A stretch of DNA of 64,000 bases from Prevotella sp. E9-3. GTDB lineage: Bacteria; Bacteroidota; Bacteroidia; Bacteroidales; Bacteroidaceae. Where the stretch lies: the NCBI RefSeq assembly GCF_022024015.1, contig NZ_CP091786.1, forward strand, positions 2,294,001 to 2,358,000, in the 5' to 3' direction. Under the pieces are notes generated by a model that was not told the origin of the DNA, searched no databases, and saw only the letters and a program-made list of their open reading frames with translations. Shown here piece by piece: positions 7,309 to 15,630 of the stretch; positions within the stretch are counted from its first letter, which is position 1, and each line of letters starts with the position of its first letter. Position numbers and translations under genes: made by a program.

Positions 7309-10300
7309 CTAGTTATACTTAGCATAATTCTTTGAGAGTTCAACCAAAGAGTTCTTCAACGGCCAGAAGAACAATGTCTCTGCTACATTGAGGTCACGGT
7401 ATTGAGCTGGTATATTAGCAGACATTGTGACGAAACTCTGCTTGGCAAACTTCCGAAGATCAGCAATTAGCTCCTTAGAGATTGTAAGCTTCTTGAAGTT
7501 GGTAAAGATGAAGTTTGAGAAGTCCGGATCTTGCAATGAGTCAATAAACTTATCAAAACTTTGTAGAGCTGCTTCACGTACTTCATCAGTAGCTACTCCA
7601 GCATAAGTTAACTCCCCTTCTCTATCAAATCCATAATCTATGATTGGATTTAAAATATCAGCAGGAATTTGGAAATTTTGGTTCAAGCTCAATCCTTCTA
7701 AGACTCCTTTTGCGGTAATCTCTTTCACATCAATATTCTCATTTTGGGCATCTTTGGCACTAATAATAGTAAACGCTGGATCAACCTTCTTGCCTGTGTA
7801 TTTTTCTAAAAGAAGAACTGTGAGACTCTTGATGGTCTTAGGATTGGTGGAAATCAAGTTGATGTATTTACTACCCATACCTGTGAACGACAAATTTAGA
7901 GGAATGTCTATGTTCATCTTCTTGATAAGGCGCGACACATTATACATTAATGCAGCATAGTGTATAAAAATAATACTGTATAGGTTACGTTGTCCCTTTA
8001 TTTTTGCAGACGTTTGGAATACGCTGTCGTATTTGAACAGATACCCCATCACATCTGACGATGACGTTGTCACACCACCTTTAAGCGACTTTAGCGGCGA
8101 GAGGATTTCCTGTTTATACGTCTGCTCAGCTTGCTCAATCTGTCCCATCACATAGTCTACAAAGCCATTGTTTAGTTGGGCATTGGAGGAAATTTGTATA
8201 CCATCACCCCACAGATCATCACCTGCAAACATTGAAGAAGAATAGTGGGCACTGGCAATATGACCATTTGCGTCTTTGTTGACAAAGAGAAGGTCGTTCG
8301 TACCTCCACCAATATCAATATTCAAAAAACTGGAGCCACCAATTTGAGTTGCCATGCAATTGTAGGGAGCTATTGATTCACTATATTCTGTTCCATAGAA
8401 GAAATTGCAATTGATGTTAAGCTCACTCTTTGCCCAATTCCAAAGACCCATCAGAGTTTCCTGGTCTTTCATTGCCTCTGGGAAGGTGATATAAACATCA
8501 AAAGTGTCATCACCATCGTTCATCAGTGATTCATTCTTCAACATCCATAGCGTCTGAAGGAAGTAATACTTTACACGGTTAGTATGATGCTGGTCACCAG
8601 GGTGTTCCTCCAAAAGCCACTTCAACCCCGTCTTATATTTAAAGATGTTTAAGGCCTGTGGCTCATGCATCATATTGAAGCCTATGGATATGGTACCAAA
8701 CAAATCTGGAGTGTTACTTTCAAAATTGTTTGTTTCACAAGTAGCTGTACGGGCAGGATATGATATTTCGAAATCCTTGCCAAGGTGAACTGGTGCAAAC
8801 TCACGAGCCATGAATGGGCGCATCATTGTTAAGTCACCAAAGTCGTTGGCCTTATTCAAATAAACTGTCTGCTGATCATGGTCATCAATTTCAAGTGTCT
8901 CTGGCCTTGGCTGAGCAGTCGTTGTATGTGCTATGTATGTATTTGATGTTCCAAAGTCTACAGCAAACTTATAGTGGTTTGTTACCTGCCCCACCTTTTG
9001 CATCTGTGGAACAATTAGGCCCTTTACGCCACCGATGGAAACTTCAACTAAATCGAAAGATGATTTCACAAGATAATACTCTGTCTGACTGACAAGTTTT
9101 TGTTGCGGTGTGCGGATTGTTGATGATGCATCCACATTCCGATCAAGATTATCAACACTAACAAAATTAAGCCTTGCTCCAGAACCACAATTCATAATGC
9201 TATAACGGTTCAGTCGATTGTCCTCACAACGATAGAATGGGAAGAACCCAAGCAGGAAGTTCCCATTTACAATGTCTGTTCCAGAGTATTCTTTCTTGAA
9301 CTCTATTACACGATATGTAGTGTCGCGGATAGGCACATTAATAGTTACGACCACAGCATCACCATTAACCTTAATTTCGACCAGTTTCTTGTCTATATTT
9401 TGACAGGCATTCTGATCAATGTCATCAATGTTGAAGTACTTGAAGAAAGTACGTTTCAAAGGAAGAATATACTGAGTCTCTCCATCAAATGCTGTGTTGA
9501 ATGATTTGCTATTCACCTTAAAGGGCAATTTTATGATCTTATCCTCTAAGAAATCGCTCCAAATGAGGAAAGGATATTCCACCCCCATGGAACCTGGTGC
9601 CACACGCTTATGCATTTCCGTATTCCTAATGGTCGCTTCGTTAATCTTGCAAGTTTGGGAATCCCACACAGAAGTACCGACATAAGGAACATCAGTCAAG
9701 CCATTTTCGTTCAATGCAAGAGGGACATCTAAAGTCACCACACTGCCATCTTTAGCAGTATAGTTCGCATAACGGTTAGATTTCGGAATGATTTCATATC
9801 CGCTCGCCGTTGGCTGAACTTGTTTATAGCACAGAGGGAGTGAAGCAGAATGAATATTTGCCCCATTCTTATCTACAATATGCGTAAACGACGCCATAAA
9901 ACCAGCTTTATTAATAGCTGTAGTCTGCGGACGCCCATTTGCATTCCAAGTAGTTGTAATATACTGATTGAATGAAGGTGCTTGTGAGTTGAGCTCCTGT
10001 TGGTAAGCCATTCGCAAAGAATAGAGCATATCCTTAAACGCACTGTCTCTTGTCTCTAAGGGCTCTATATCGTTTGGATTGAACAGAGGACGACCATTTA
10101 TGCGGTTGAAGGAGAAATTCTCTTTTACACATCGTAGCCAATTTGGAGATGTGAACGCGAGTGTATACGGTGATGTACCACCAATCAAAAATTCTTGTGG
10201 CTGCAAATTGGCTGGTGTTGCGTCATTCCAGAAAAAAAGGAAAATATCTTGTAATTGTGGGTAAAGCAATATTTCGTCTTCTATGACTTTTGCCAACTTA

Positions 10301-10692
10301 GCATGTTCAGGGAAACCATCATTTCTAAGGTTGCGAATCTGCTCTGTGGCATTCCAATGCTTTATAACAAGCTTTGGATCATTGCCATGTTGATAAACAA
10401 ACTCAATAAGGTCCAGACACTCTGATACGAGTGCCGTGTCTGAGTCTACTTGACGCAATCTATTTATGTCACAGCCTCTTAAAGTCTGAAACGCTCCTTC
10501 AAACAAAAAGATACGAGCAAAGAGGGAAGGGATGGATGTTCCCATCTTATTGCTATTCATTCCCAGAGGAATATTCCCCAGAAGATTACCTGCTATATGA
10601 CCAGTCTCAGTCCATCCTGTCATTGTGTTAGCCGATGCGGGAGCAGGATCACCCACTTTCTTTGGCTCGTGTATTCTAAATGCGTATGCCAT
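7309..10692 (-). CDS. large protein with Hsp70/actin-type ATPase half
   Basis: 1127 residues, cytoplasmic. Residues 1-570 are unassigned, with beta-rich stretches. The second half shows the ATP-binding signatures of the ASKHA (acetate kinase/Hsc70/actin) superfamily in order: phosphate-1 loop DFGTSNTYI at 579-587, phosphate-2 loop DIGGGTND at 793-800, and an adenosine motif SFTGMGSKYI at 935-944. Such proteins bind ATP between two lobes and act as chaperones, filaments or kinases. The long N-terminal half sets it apart from DnaK and MreB. It starts 6 bases after the stop of the tubulin-like gene, so the pair is co-translated. I infer a regulated ATPase working with the tubulin-like protein. 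A distant link to SrfB-type proteins is possible but cannot be tested here. Confidence 0.75.
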   Translation of the reverse strand: MAYAFRIHEPKKVGDPAPASANTMTGWTETGHIAGNLLGNIPLGMNSNKMGTSIPSLFARIFLFEGAFQTLRGCDINRLRQVDSDTALVSECLDLIEFVYQHGNDPKLVIKHWNATEQIRNLRNDGFPEHAKLAKVIEDEILLYPQLQDIFLFFWNDATPANLQPQEFLIGGTSPYTLAFTSPNWLRCVKENFSFNRINGRPLFNPNDIEPLETRDSAFKDMLYSLRMAYQQELNSQAPSFNQYITTTWNANGRPQTTAINKAGFMASFTHIVDKNGANIHSASLPLCYKQVQPTASGYEIIPKSNRYANYTAKDGSVVTLDVPLALNENGLTDVPYVGTSVWDSQTCKINEATIRNTEMHKRVAPGSMGVEYPFLIWSDFLEDKIIKLPFKVNSKSFNTAFDGETQYILPLKRTFFKYFNIDDIDQNACQNIDKKLVEIKVNGDAVVVTINVPIRDTTYRVIEFKKEYSGTDIVNGNFLLGFFPFYRCEDNRLNRYSIMNCGSGARLNFVSVDNLDRNVDASSTIRTPQQKLVSQTEYYLVKSSFDLVEVSIGGVKGLIVPQMQKVGQVTNHYKFAVDFGTSNTYIAHTTTAQPRPETLEIDDHDQQTVYLNKANDFGDLTMMRPFMAREFAPVHLGKDFEISYPARTATCETNNFESNTPDLFGTISIGFNMMHEPQALNIFKYKTGLKWLLEEHPGDQHHTNRVKYYFLQTLWMLKNESLMNDGDDTFDVYITFPEAMKDQETLMGLWNWAKSELNINCNFFYGTEYSESIAPYNCMATQIGGSSFLNIDIGGGTNDLLFVNKDANGHIASAHYSSSMFAGDDLWGDGIQISSNAQLNNGFVDYVMGQIEQAEQTYKQEILSPLKSLKGGVTTSSSDVMGYLFKYDSVFQTSAKIKGQRNLYSIIFIHYAALMYNVSRLIKKMNIDIPLNLSFTGMGSKYINLISTNPKTIKSLTVLLLEKYTGKKVDPAFTIISAKDAQNENIDVKEITAKGVLEGLSLNQNFQIPADILNPIIDYGFDREGELTYAGVATDEVREAALQSFDKFIDSLQDPDFSNFIFTNFKKLTISKELIADLRKFAKQSFVTMSANIPAQYRDLNVAETLFFWPLKNSLVELSKNYAKYN

Positions 10693-10698
10693 ATTATG

Positions 10699-12240
10699 CT
10701 ATTTTTTTACTTGTTCATATTTTGCTTTCATCACATCTCGCAGTACTTTAAAGAAAGTCTGGTCTGAATAGTTTTGAAGATTCTGAGTATTTTGATTAAG
10801 TTCACTTGCCAAAGTAGTGTCACGAATAGGGTTGGTTTGCCAAGCATGTGGTGCTTCAATAGTCTTATGAGCAAGCACTTTTTTCATTTCTTCACTCTTA
10901 TCCAACACATACGGGATGAGTTTATGAGTATGTTTTTCTAATTCCTTCCACCATGAATAGAACCCCCAATCTTTCGCGGACTCGTAATTTGCATTAAGAA
11001 AATCATCTATCAAACTATACACACCTTTCCCTAACCTGTTTGAAAGAGTAAAGCGACTGTAAAATGCGGTGTTGGTTGCAATCTGATTTCTATCACCACA
11101 TATGACTTCTCGATAATACTTCATAGCGATGACGAATGCTGATAGGTTATTGAGGAAGAGGTTATGTGTACTTTCTTCAAAATCGGGTAATTGAATACTT
11201 TGCTCTACTTTTGCGTCCTTAATGCTAAATTCGTAAGAGCGATGTTGATTATTATTCGCTGGTCTCAATAGGAAGTCTATAATGGCACTGGCTGCAACGA
11301 ATTCTACGACGTGGGCATCGTTCTTCTGGCGGTTCTCTCCCTCGTTGTAGTCATATGCGTCATGATTCTCGTCACCTATATAGTAAAGGGCATTAACGTT
11401 GTCGTTGATACCACCATTTGCAGCATAGAAACTAAGAGCTGCACGAGTCTTGGCATTGAAAGAAGAGGCGTCTATAGCACCTGTATCTCCTCTCTCTGGA
11501 TGGAATTGCTGAAGGTCAAAATAGGGCAAAACTAATGCAGAACCTATTGTGGCAGGACGAAGTGTTGCCAGATTACTTGTGCGAATAGCATTTACGATCT
11601 CAGGAAAACCAGATGCACCAGTTCCACCAAATATAGAACTTACGATAAAAACTTTGTCTGTGGCTGCATTGAATGTACTCTGAAACTGTCTGAACTCGGG
11701 ACTTTCGCGCAAATCATGGAATACCACAGAGCCAATATTGGGATTCCCTTTGAATCCTTTAGCCATATCAAGTTCCAGTTCTGCATTTTTGCTCGTTCCG
11801 TCAGAATTGTCATACAGCGCATACAGTAAATCTTCAGTAAGTTTAACATCTTGTCTGGTGTTCAAAGCTTGCATATTCAGATAGTCTGAAAACTTGATAG
11901 CACTGCCTGTTGGTCCAAAGTTAAATTCAAAATTCTTAAGATTGGCATTGGCATTAGCCACTCCAGCATGACTTAACGGCGTAAGTGTTGTCATAAAGAA
12001 ATGGTCTGTATACTGTTTCCCTTGTGCTGTGTCAGGATATAAACTCTGGTGTATTGCCGAATAGTTTTCAAGAGCCTTGATTGCTCTCGTCTTATCACCA
12101 TTAGACAAATCATAGTCAATGATAATGGGAACGATTTCGGTAGAACTGTCCAAACCATCAATGCCTGAGGCCAACATCATAGTAAGAGAACGAACGACGC
12201 GTGCTCCTGTGCCTCCGATTGCAAAAAGAAATAGTCTCAT
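10699..12240 (-). CDS. tubulin/FtsZ-like GTPase-fold protein
   Basis: A 513-residue cytoplasmic protein. The first strand and loop read FLFAIGGTGARVV (5-16). A second glycine loop, FGGTGASGFPEI (204-215), is the tubulin signature GGxGxG-type nucleotide-binding loop, preceded by the strand KVFIVSSI. The order strand-GGTG, long insert, SxxGGTGASG and length fit the tubulin-like families outside FtsZ (Pfam Tubulin_2-like). I recall that FtsZ-like families linked to membrane remodelling and found with vWA proteins were described by Makarova and Koonin (2010); whether this belongs to one of them needs a search. The gene lies between the membrane protein and the ATPase gene of the operon. Confidence 0.78.
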   Translation of the reverse strand: MRLFLFAIGGTGARVVRSLTMMLASGIDGLDSSTEIVPIIIDYDLSNGDKTRAIKALENYSAIHQSLYPDTAQGKQYTDHFFMTTLTPLSHAGVANANANLKNFEFNFGPTGSAIKFSDYLNMQALNTRQDVKLTEDLLYALYDNSDGTSKNAELELDMAKGFKGNPNIGSVVFHDLRESPEFRQFQSTFNAATDKVFIVSSIFGGTGASGFPEIVNAIRTSNLATLRPATIGSALVLPYFDLQQFHPERGDTGAIDASSFNAKTRAALSFYAANGGINDNVNALYYIGDENHDAYDYNEGENRQKNDAHVVEFVAASAIIDFLLRPANNNQHRSYEFSIKDAKVEQSIQLPDFEESTHNLFLNNLSAFVIAMKYYREVICGDRNQIATNTAFYSRFTLSNRLGKGVYSLIDDFLNANYESAKDWGFYSWWKELEKHTHKLIPYVLDKSEEMKKVLAHKTIEAPHAWQTNPIRDTTLASELNQNTQNLQNYSDQTFFKVLRDVMKAKYEQVKK

Positions 12241-12264
12241 ATTTCAATACGGTATTTAGTTTAT

Positions 12265-12837
12265 TTAAAATGGTACTGCTGCGCCATGGGTTGTGTGACG
12301 CTTGAAAAGGAATGACAGAACGATAAATAGCAAGATAGCATAAACAGCATTGGTTAATGCCATTTCCAAAGGCAGCGATTCGCGCATCATAACACTATCC
12401 TCCTTGGCAAGGAACTGTTCACGAAAATCTGAGGCCGTCTGCTGTAGTTCTTCACGCATGCTGTCATCCTCCGTCCCGTCAAGCTTATCGCTTTCTATGT
12501 TATAGGCTACAAAGAAAATGCCCGTTGCATCCTCTGGATTGTCTGCATCGTGACCAACAATCTGAGGAATAGTAGTAAATAGTGTGATTACAAACACCAA
12601 TGCAAGAACACATAACCATACCCACCGCTTTGCCAATTTAAATACAAAATTGCAAATACCAAAGTAGTAAAGTGCAGCAATGACTGCTGCGATACCCATA
12701 CCAGTCCAGAAGATTGTGCTACATACCGAAGTGTCGGCAAAGTAGCCTGTGTAATAATCCACGAATTCTTCATTCTCACCACCATTCAGGAACTTTTCTC
12801 CCAAAGAGGTACACCAACTGTAGAAGTCTGTAAACAT
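12265..12837 (-). CDS. three-helix membrane protein
   Basis: 190 residues with hydrophobic segments at about 39-62, 70-92 and 160-183. A soluble stretch of about 65 residues between the second and third is rich in acidic and helix-forming residues (REELQQTASDFREQFLAKEDS). It lies 23 bases after the vWA gene and 24 bases before the tubulin-like gene, in the same direction. No family recognised. It probably supplies the membrane attachment of the tubulin-like/vWA module; this is inference from order and topology. Confidence 0.65.
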   Translation of the reverse strand: MFTDFYSWCTSLGEKFLNGGENEEFVDYYTGYFADTSVCSTIFWTGMGIAAVIAALYYFGICNFVFKLAKRWVWLCVLALVFVITLFTTIPQIVGHDADNPEDATGIFFVAYNIESDKLDGTEDDSMREELQQTASDFREQFLAKEDSVMMRESLPLEMALTNAVYAILLFIVLSFLFKRHTTHGAAVPF

Positions 12838-12860
12838 AATTGTATTTTTTAGTTAATATT

Positions 12861-14141
12861 TTATTTGAAATCAAGACTTTGCTCCTTTATATACTTTCCA
12901 TTGTGAAGAGTGGTGAAACCAGATATAAAATACTTCAGATTGAAAGTCTTGCCCAGTTTTGCAGGATTTGTTGCAATATCGAGGTCGTTGTCATCCGACT
13001 TCGCCTCAATCCATTCTGGAAGTGTATATTTGAGCCTAAATGTTAACTTTGAGTCTCTCAATTGACTGGACTTTACATTTAGACGAAGTATCTTTTTCCC
13101 ATTAACACTGTTTACTGATACTTCATAATAATCCTTGTCAAGAACTTTCTCGGCTTTCTGACCATGCTGAACGTACAATTCAATGTTAGAGTTCATATAA
13201 TCGTCAGTCTGCATATAAGCAGGCAGCACTCCTAAATCTGCACTAAGTGCAACATTTTCATTTCTAAAATCTTTTTTAATGATCAACTTACCACCTTTTG
13301 GATTGAGTCCTTCTGCTGCTGATAATTTGATTTTCTGATACGAATACGCATCGCCAATCATTACTATATCTTCGTATGGAGTAGTTATTCCATTAGCAGT
13401 TTTTGCTTCATTCAGTTTTCCCTCTATATATTTGATACAACCCCATTTTCCAATGGCGATAACAAAGAACGGGCGGTCTTTGTTTACCAGTTTTTTCCCA
13501 TCATTATTGTAGCAACTATACTTGCCATTAAACTTTGCGTTGTACCTAGCAATCAAAGCACATAATTTACCTTTTTTTTCACTCAGCAAAGAGGATAGGT
13601 CTTCAGACATTTTTTGACGCATACGTATATTAAAACTCTTGTCAGGTGAATCGTTGATGTCTGCATCTGACCCGCTCAATATACCATCAGTAAGCAAGAA
13701 ACAAATATCGTCTCCACCGTCAATATGACCTATCATTGAACGCACCATTGCTTTCAAGTCGGACTCGTTGCTCCATTCAATCTTTCTGTTATTCAGCATA
13801 CGGTCAAAGTCTGTTCTTTCAATAGGATTCCCCTCTTCTTTGCCGTAGAGTCGAACAACGGTATTGCCAGACATATTCTCGAAATGTGAAATAACACCTA
13901 TAAAACGTGGATCGCCACTACTATTAAGATAACCATGCATACTTCCTGACGCATCGAATAATAGGGTTGAGGTAGATGGTTTTCTAACAATGGTGTCGAC
14001 AACAACTGTACGTTGGGGAGTTGTATCAATTGTGTCATTACCTGGCCCAGGTTTTGGGTCAGGTTTAGTTTCTCCTCCGCACGCAATATTAACAAGTGCG
14101 GCACCAAATAGCATTGGAATGATAAAATGTTTTGTTTTCAT
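12861..14141 (-). CDS. von Willebrand factor A domain lipoprotein
   Basis: A 426-residue lipoprotein (lipobox NIAC, Cys21; Pro/Asp/Thr-rich linker to about 45). The vWA domain starts at about 57 with the metal-binding MIDAS motif DASGSMHGY (63-71) and a second acidic loop FLLTDGILSG. The C-terminal 130 residues look beta-rich. vWA domains bind protein partners through a Mg ion. This is the first gene of the cluster, so the promoter should lie in 14142-14400. With a lipid anchor the domain faces the periplasm or the outer membrane, while the tubulin- and Hsp70-like products are cytosolic, so the membrane proteins of the operon must bridge them. Confidence 0.85.
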   Translation of the reverse strand: MKTKHFIIPMLFGAALVNIACGGETKPDPKPGPGNDTIDTTPQRTVVVDTIVRKPSTSTLLFDASGSMHGYLNSSGDPRFIGVISHFENMSGNTVVRLYGKEEGNPIERTDFDRMLNNRKIEWSNESDLKAMVRSMIGHIDGGDDICFLLTDGILSGSDADINDSPDKSFNIRMRQKMSEDLSSLLSEKKGKLCALIARYNAKFNGKYSCYNNDGKKLVNKDRPFFVIAIGKWGCIKYIEGKLNEAKTANGITTPYEDIVMIGDAYSYQKIKLSAAEGLNPKGGKLIIKKDFRNENVALSADLGVLPAYMQTDDYMNSNIELYVQHGQKAEKVLDKDYYEVSVNSVNGKKILRLNVKSSQLRDSKLTFRLKYTLPEWIEAKSDDNDLDIATNPAKLGKTFNLKYFISGFTTLHNGKYIKEQSLDFK

Positions 14142-14221
14142 ATTTGTATTTTTTTAGTTTATGCAAGCAACCTTAAAAAAGTAACCATCTTATCTGTAAA
14201 AAAAGAAAAACGCAGAAAGCC

Positions 14222-14323
14222 CTACAACGTCAGCCTGTAGACTGAACGTTGAGGACTTTTTTGCATATTCCCTTTAATCCTTTTAGGATTCCTCTGAAAT
14301 TTTGGTGTAAATAGTAAATCCAT
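14222..14323 (-). CDS. possible 33-aa leader peptide with overlapping hairpin
   Basis: Between the start of the vWA gene and its presumed promoter there is an ATG at 14323 followed by 33 codons (start MDLLFTPKFQRNPKRIKG, end SVYRLTL) and a TAG. Its 3' end overlaps an inverted repeat (CAACG-TCAG and CTGA-CGTTG, about 14226-14252), followed by T-rich stretches at 14190-14215 on the minus strand. A short basic peptide ORF with a hairpin before a long operon looks like a leader/attenuator. Coding potential is unproven, and no clear stop-and-go pair of alternative hairpins was found. Confidence 0.3.
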   Translation of the reverse strand: MDLLFTPKFQRNPKRIKGNMQKSPQRSVYRLTL

Positions 14324-14444
14324 ATTTATTCTTTGTCTTAGGTTAGTAACTAGTACACATTGGCAATCAAGCACTTACTCGACCTTTCGTCGCTTGCCAA
14401 AGAAGAAAACTTTGGACAAAGAAAAGCGCAGACAACTGCCATAT

Positions 14445-14566
14445 CTCCTGACAGGTCCGCTACGACCCCCTATACATTTATGGATGAAGTCTGCGCTTAT
14501 GCGCAACTCCAACAATGTATAGGTATTGCTCGTAAAATCTCATTCGAGGTAGCGGTTCGTCAGGAG
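14445..14566. repeat. nested palindrome, about 120 bp
   Basis: Three pairs of perfect arms nest around one centre: CTCCTGAC/GTCAGGAG (14445-14452, 14559-14566), CCGCTAC/GTAGCGG (14457-14463, 14549-14555) and CCTATACATT/AATGTATAGG (14469-14478, 14514-14523), with an apical TGCGC-TTAT-GCGCA at 14492-14505. A competing pairing exists between AAGCGCAGAC (14424-14433) and GTCTGCGCTT (14489-14498). It could be a structured RNA or a palindromic mobile element remnant. No promoter or terminator was assigned to it. Confidence 0.6.
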
Positions 14567-15050
14567 AGTTTGAGCAAATATGTCTTTGTAACTTGCAGAG
14601 ATATCAACTCCAAGGTTGACATATCACGCAAATCACATCGGCAAAAATACAATATTTTTATTAATCAGCACAATTTTTAGCAAAAAAAATACAAAAACAA
14701 ACAAAAAAAATCTATTTTCAGAACAGAAAATCTTTCGTTGTTGGCTGCTATACAACTTTCTTGGGATACAAATAAATGATTATATAAGTAGATTTATCTA
14801 CTACCCTATCCAGTCGAAAAGGTGTCTTGTTTTGCAAGCGTCCTTCGGCCGAACGGGTGAATGTTTCTTTTTAATCCACCTTTATATTCTTACCTTTTAC
14901 CTTTTTTTTCGTTTTTCAAGACAAAAAAAAGCTCTCAATCTAGAACAAAAACTAGCTATTTTTGTCTCTTCCTTATGTGTTCTCATCAGGCTGTTTTGAG
15001 TAAAAACAACCCAATGTTGCAACTTTTATTCTACTATTTCCTAATAGAAT
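14567..15050. other. AT-rich intergenic stretch, nothing recognised
   Basis: Long A- and T-runs and a short CCTTCGGCCGAACGG hairpin near 14844. No credible gene, RNA gene or consensus promoter seen. Confidence 0.5.
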
Positions 15051-15226
15051 GAATGTTATGGCGCAATTCTTTTAATGTTATGGCACAATTACTCTAATGT
15101 TATGGTGCAATTGAACGGTGGTTGCGTTACAACTGAATGGTGGTTGAGTTACAACTGAATGGTGGTTGAGTTGCAATTGAATGGTGGTTGATGTATAATA
15201 GAACGTCTATTGCAGAGCGATTTCTG
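15051..15226. repeat. 22-bp-period tandem array A (8 units)
   Basis: Eight consecutive imperfect units of exactly 22 bp. Three begin AATGTTATGGYRCAATT and four are of the type GGTGGTTGAGTTACAACTGA. The last ones run into AATAGAACGTCTATTGCA, an 18-base string that also begins array B at 31.5 kb. No spacers, so not a CRISPR array. Confidence 0.8.
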
Positions 15227-15284
15227 AAGGGTTGCCAAGCGTTCCTTATAACACACTAATATTCAGACGGTTAAGTAAAAGCAC

Positions 15285-15338
15285 AAAACTCGCATATTTC
15301 CGACCGAGTTTACGTTTGGTGAATTTGGTGCGAGTTTT
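15285..15338. repeat. inverted repeat AAAACTCGCA/TGCGAGTTTT
   Basis: Perfect 10-bp arms at 15285-15294 and 15329-15338 around a 34-base loop. Lies about 100 bases upstream of the promoter of the next gene. Could be a weak terminator or an operator pair. Confidence 0.5.
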
Positions 15339-15441
15339 AGGCCCTTAAATATGAAAAATCACGACAAAACCATATTTACATACAAAGAGAGAGGGAATAA
15401 AGCGGGTGAACGAAAATTTTTTTCAATAATAGCAGAGAAAG

Positions 15442-15473
15442 TTTGGTGGTATGAAAAGTATCGTGTACTTTTG
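15442..15473 (+). promoter_or_regulatory. consensus Bacteroidota promoter
   Basis: TTTG at 15442-15445, a 20-base spacer, and TACTTTTG at 15466-15473. This matches the sigma-RpoD pattern of the phylum and would start transcription near 15480, giving a leader of about 150 bases before the ATG at 15631. Confidence 0.75.
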
Positions 15474-15530
15474 CAGCAGAATTGATTGAATCTACAAGAT
15501 GACGTAGCAAAGAATCTGCTCTCTGAAGCA

Positions 15531-15616
15531 TAGTGTAACAATCGGGGTGAACGCCCCGCAAACATCAGTCTGAAAAGGCTGATGAATGAGCGTTCTTTAT
15601 ATTTATTGTTACACTA
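15531..15616 (+). promoter_or_regulatory. structured 5' leader with possible H-type pseudoknot
   Basis: Closing stem TAGTGTAACAAT (15531-15542) with ATTGTTACACTA (15605-15616), 12 perfect pairs. Inside: CGGGG (15543-15547) can pair CCCCG (15554-15558); GAACG in that loop (15549-15553) can pair CGTTC (15591-15595), giving a pseudoknot; and CATCAG (15563-15568) pairs CTGATG (15579-15584). The structure ends 14 bases before the start codon. I do not recognise it as a known riboswitch class. Confidence 0.55.
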
Positions 15617-15630
15617 AATTCATTCTAATT

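Noticed and set aside
14360..14680. 106-codon plus-strand frame across the nested palindrome
   Set aside because: No ribosome site, no recognisable domain, and its sequence is better explained by the palindromic arms.
15051..15226. CRISPR array
   Set aside because: Units follow each other without unique spacers, and no cas genes are present. The same holds for the arrays at 31503, 41320 and 48427.
15579..15595. Hammerhead ribozyme (CTGATGA plus GAAA)
   Set aside because: The GAAA lies before CTGATGA inside the hairpin loop and no third stem or cleavage site fits.
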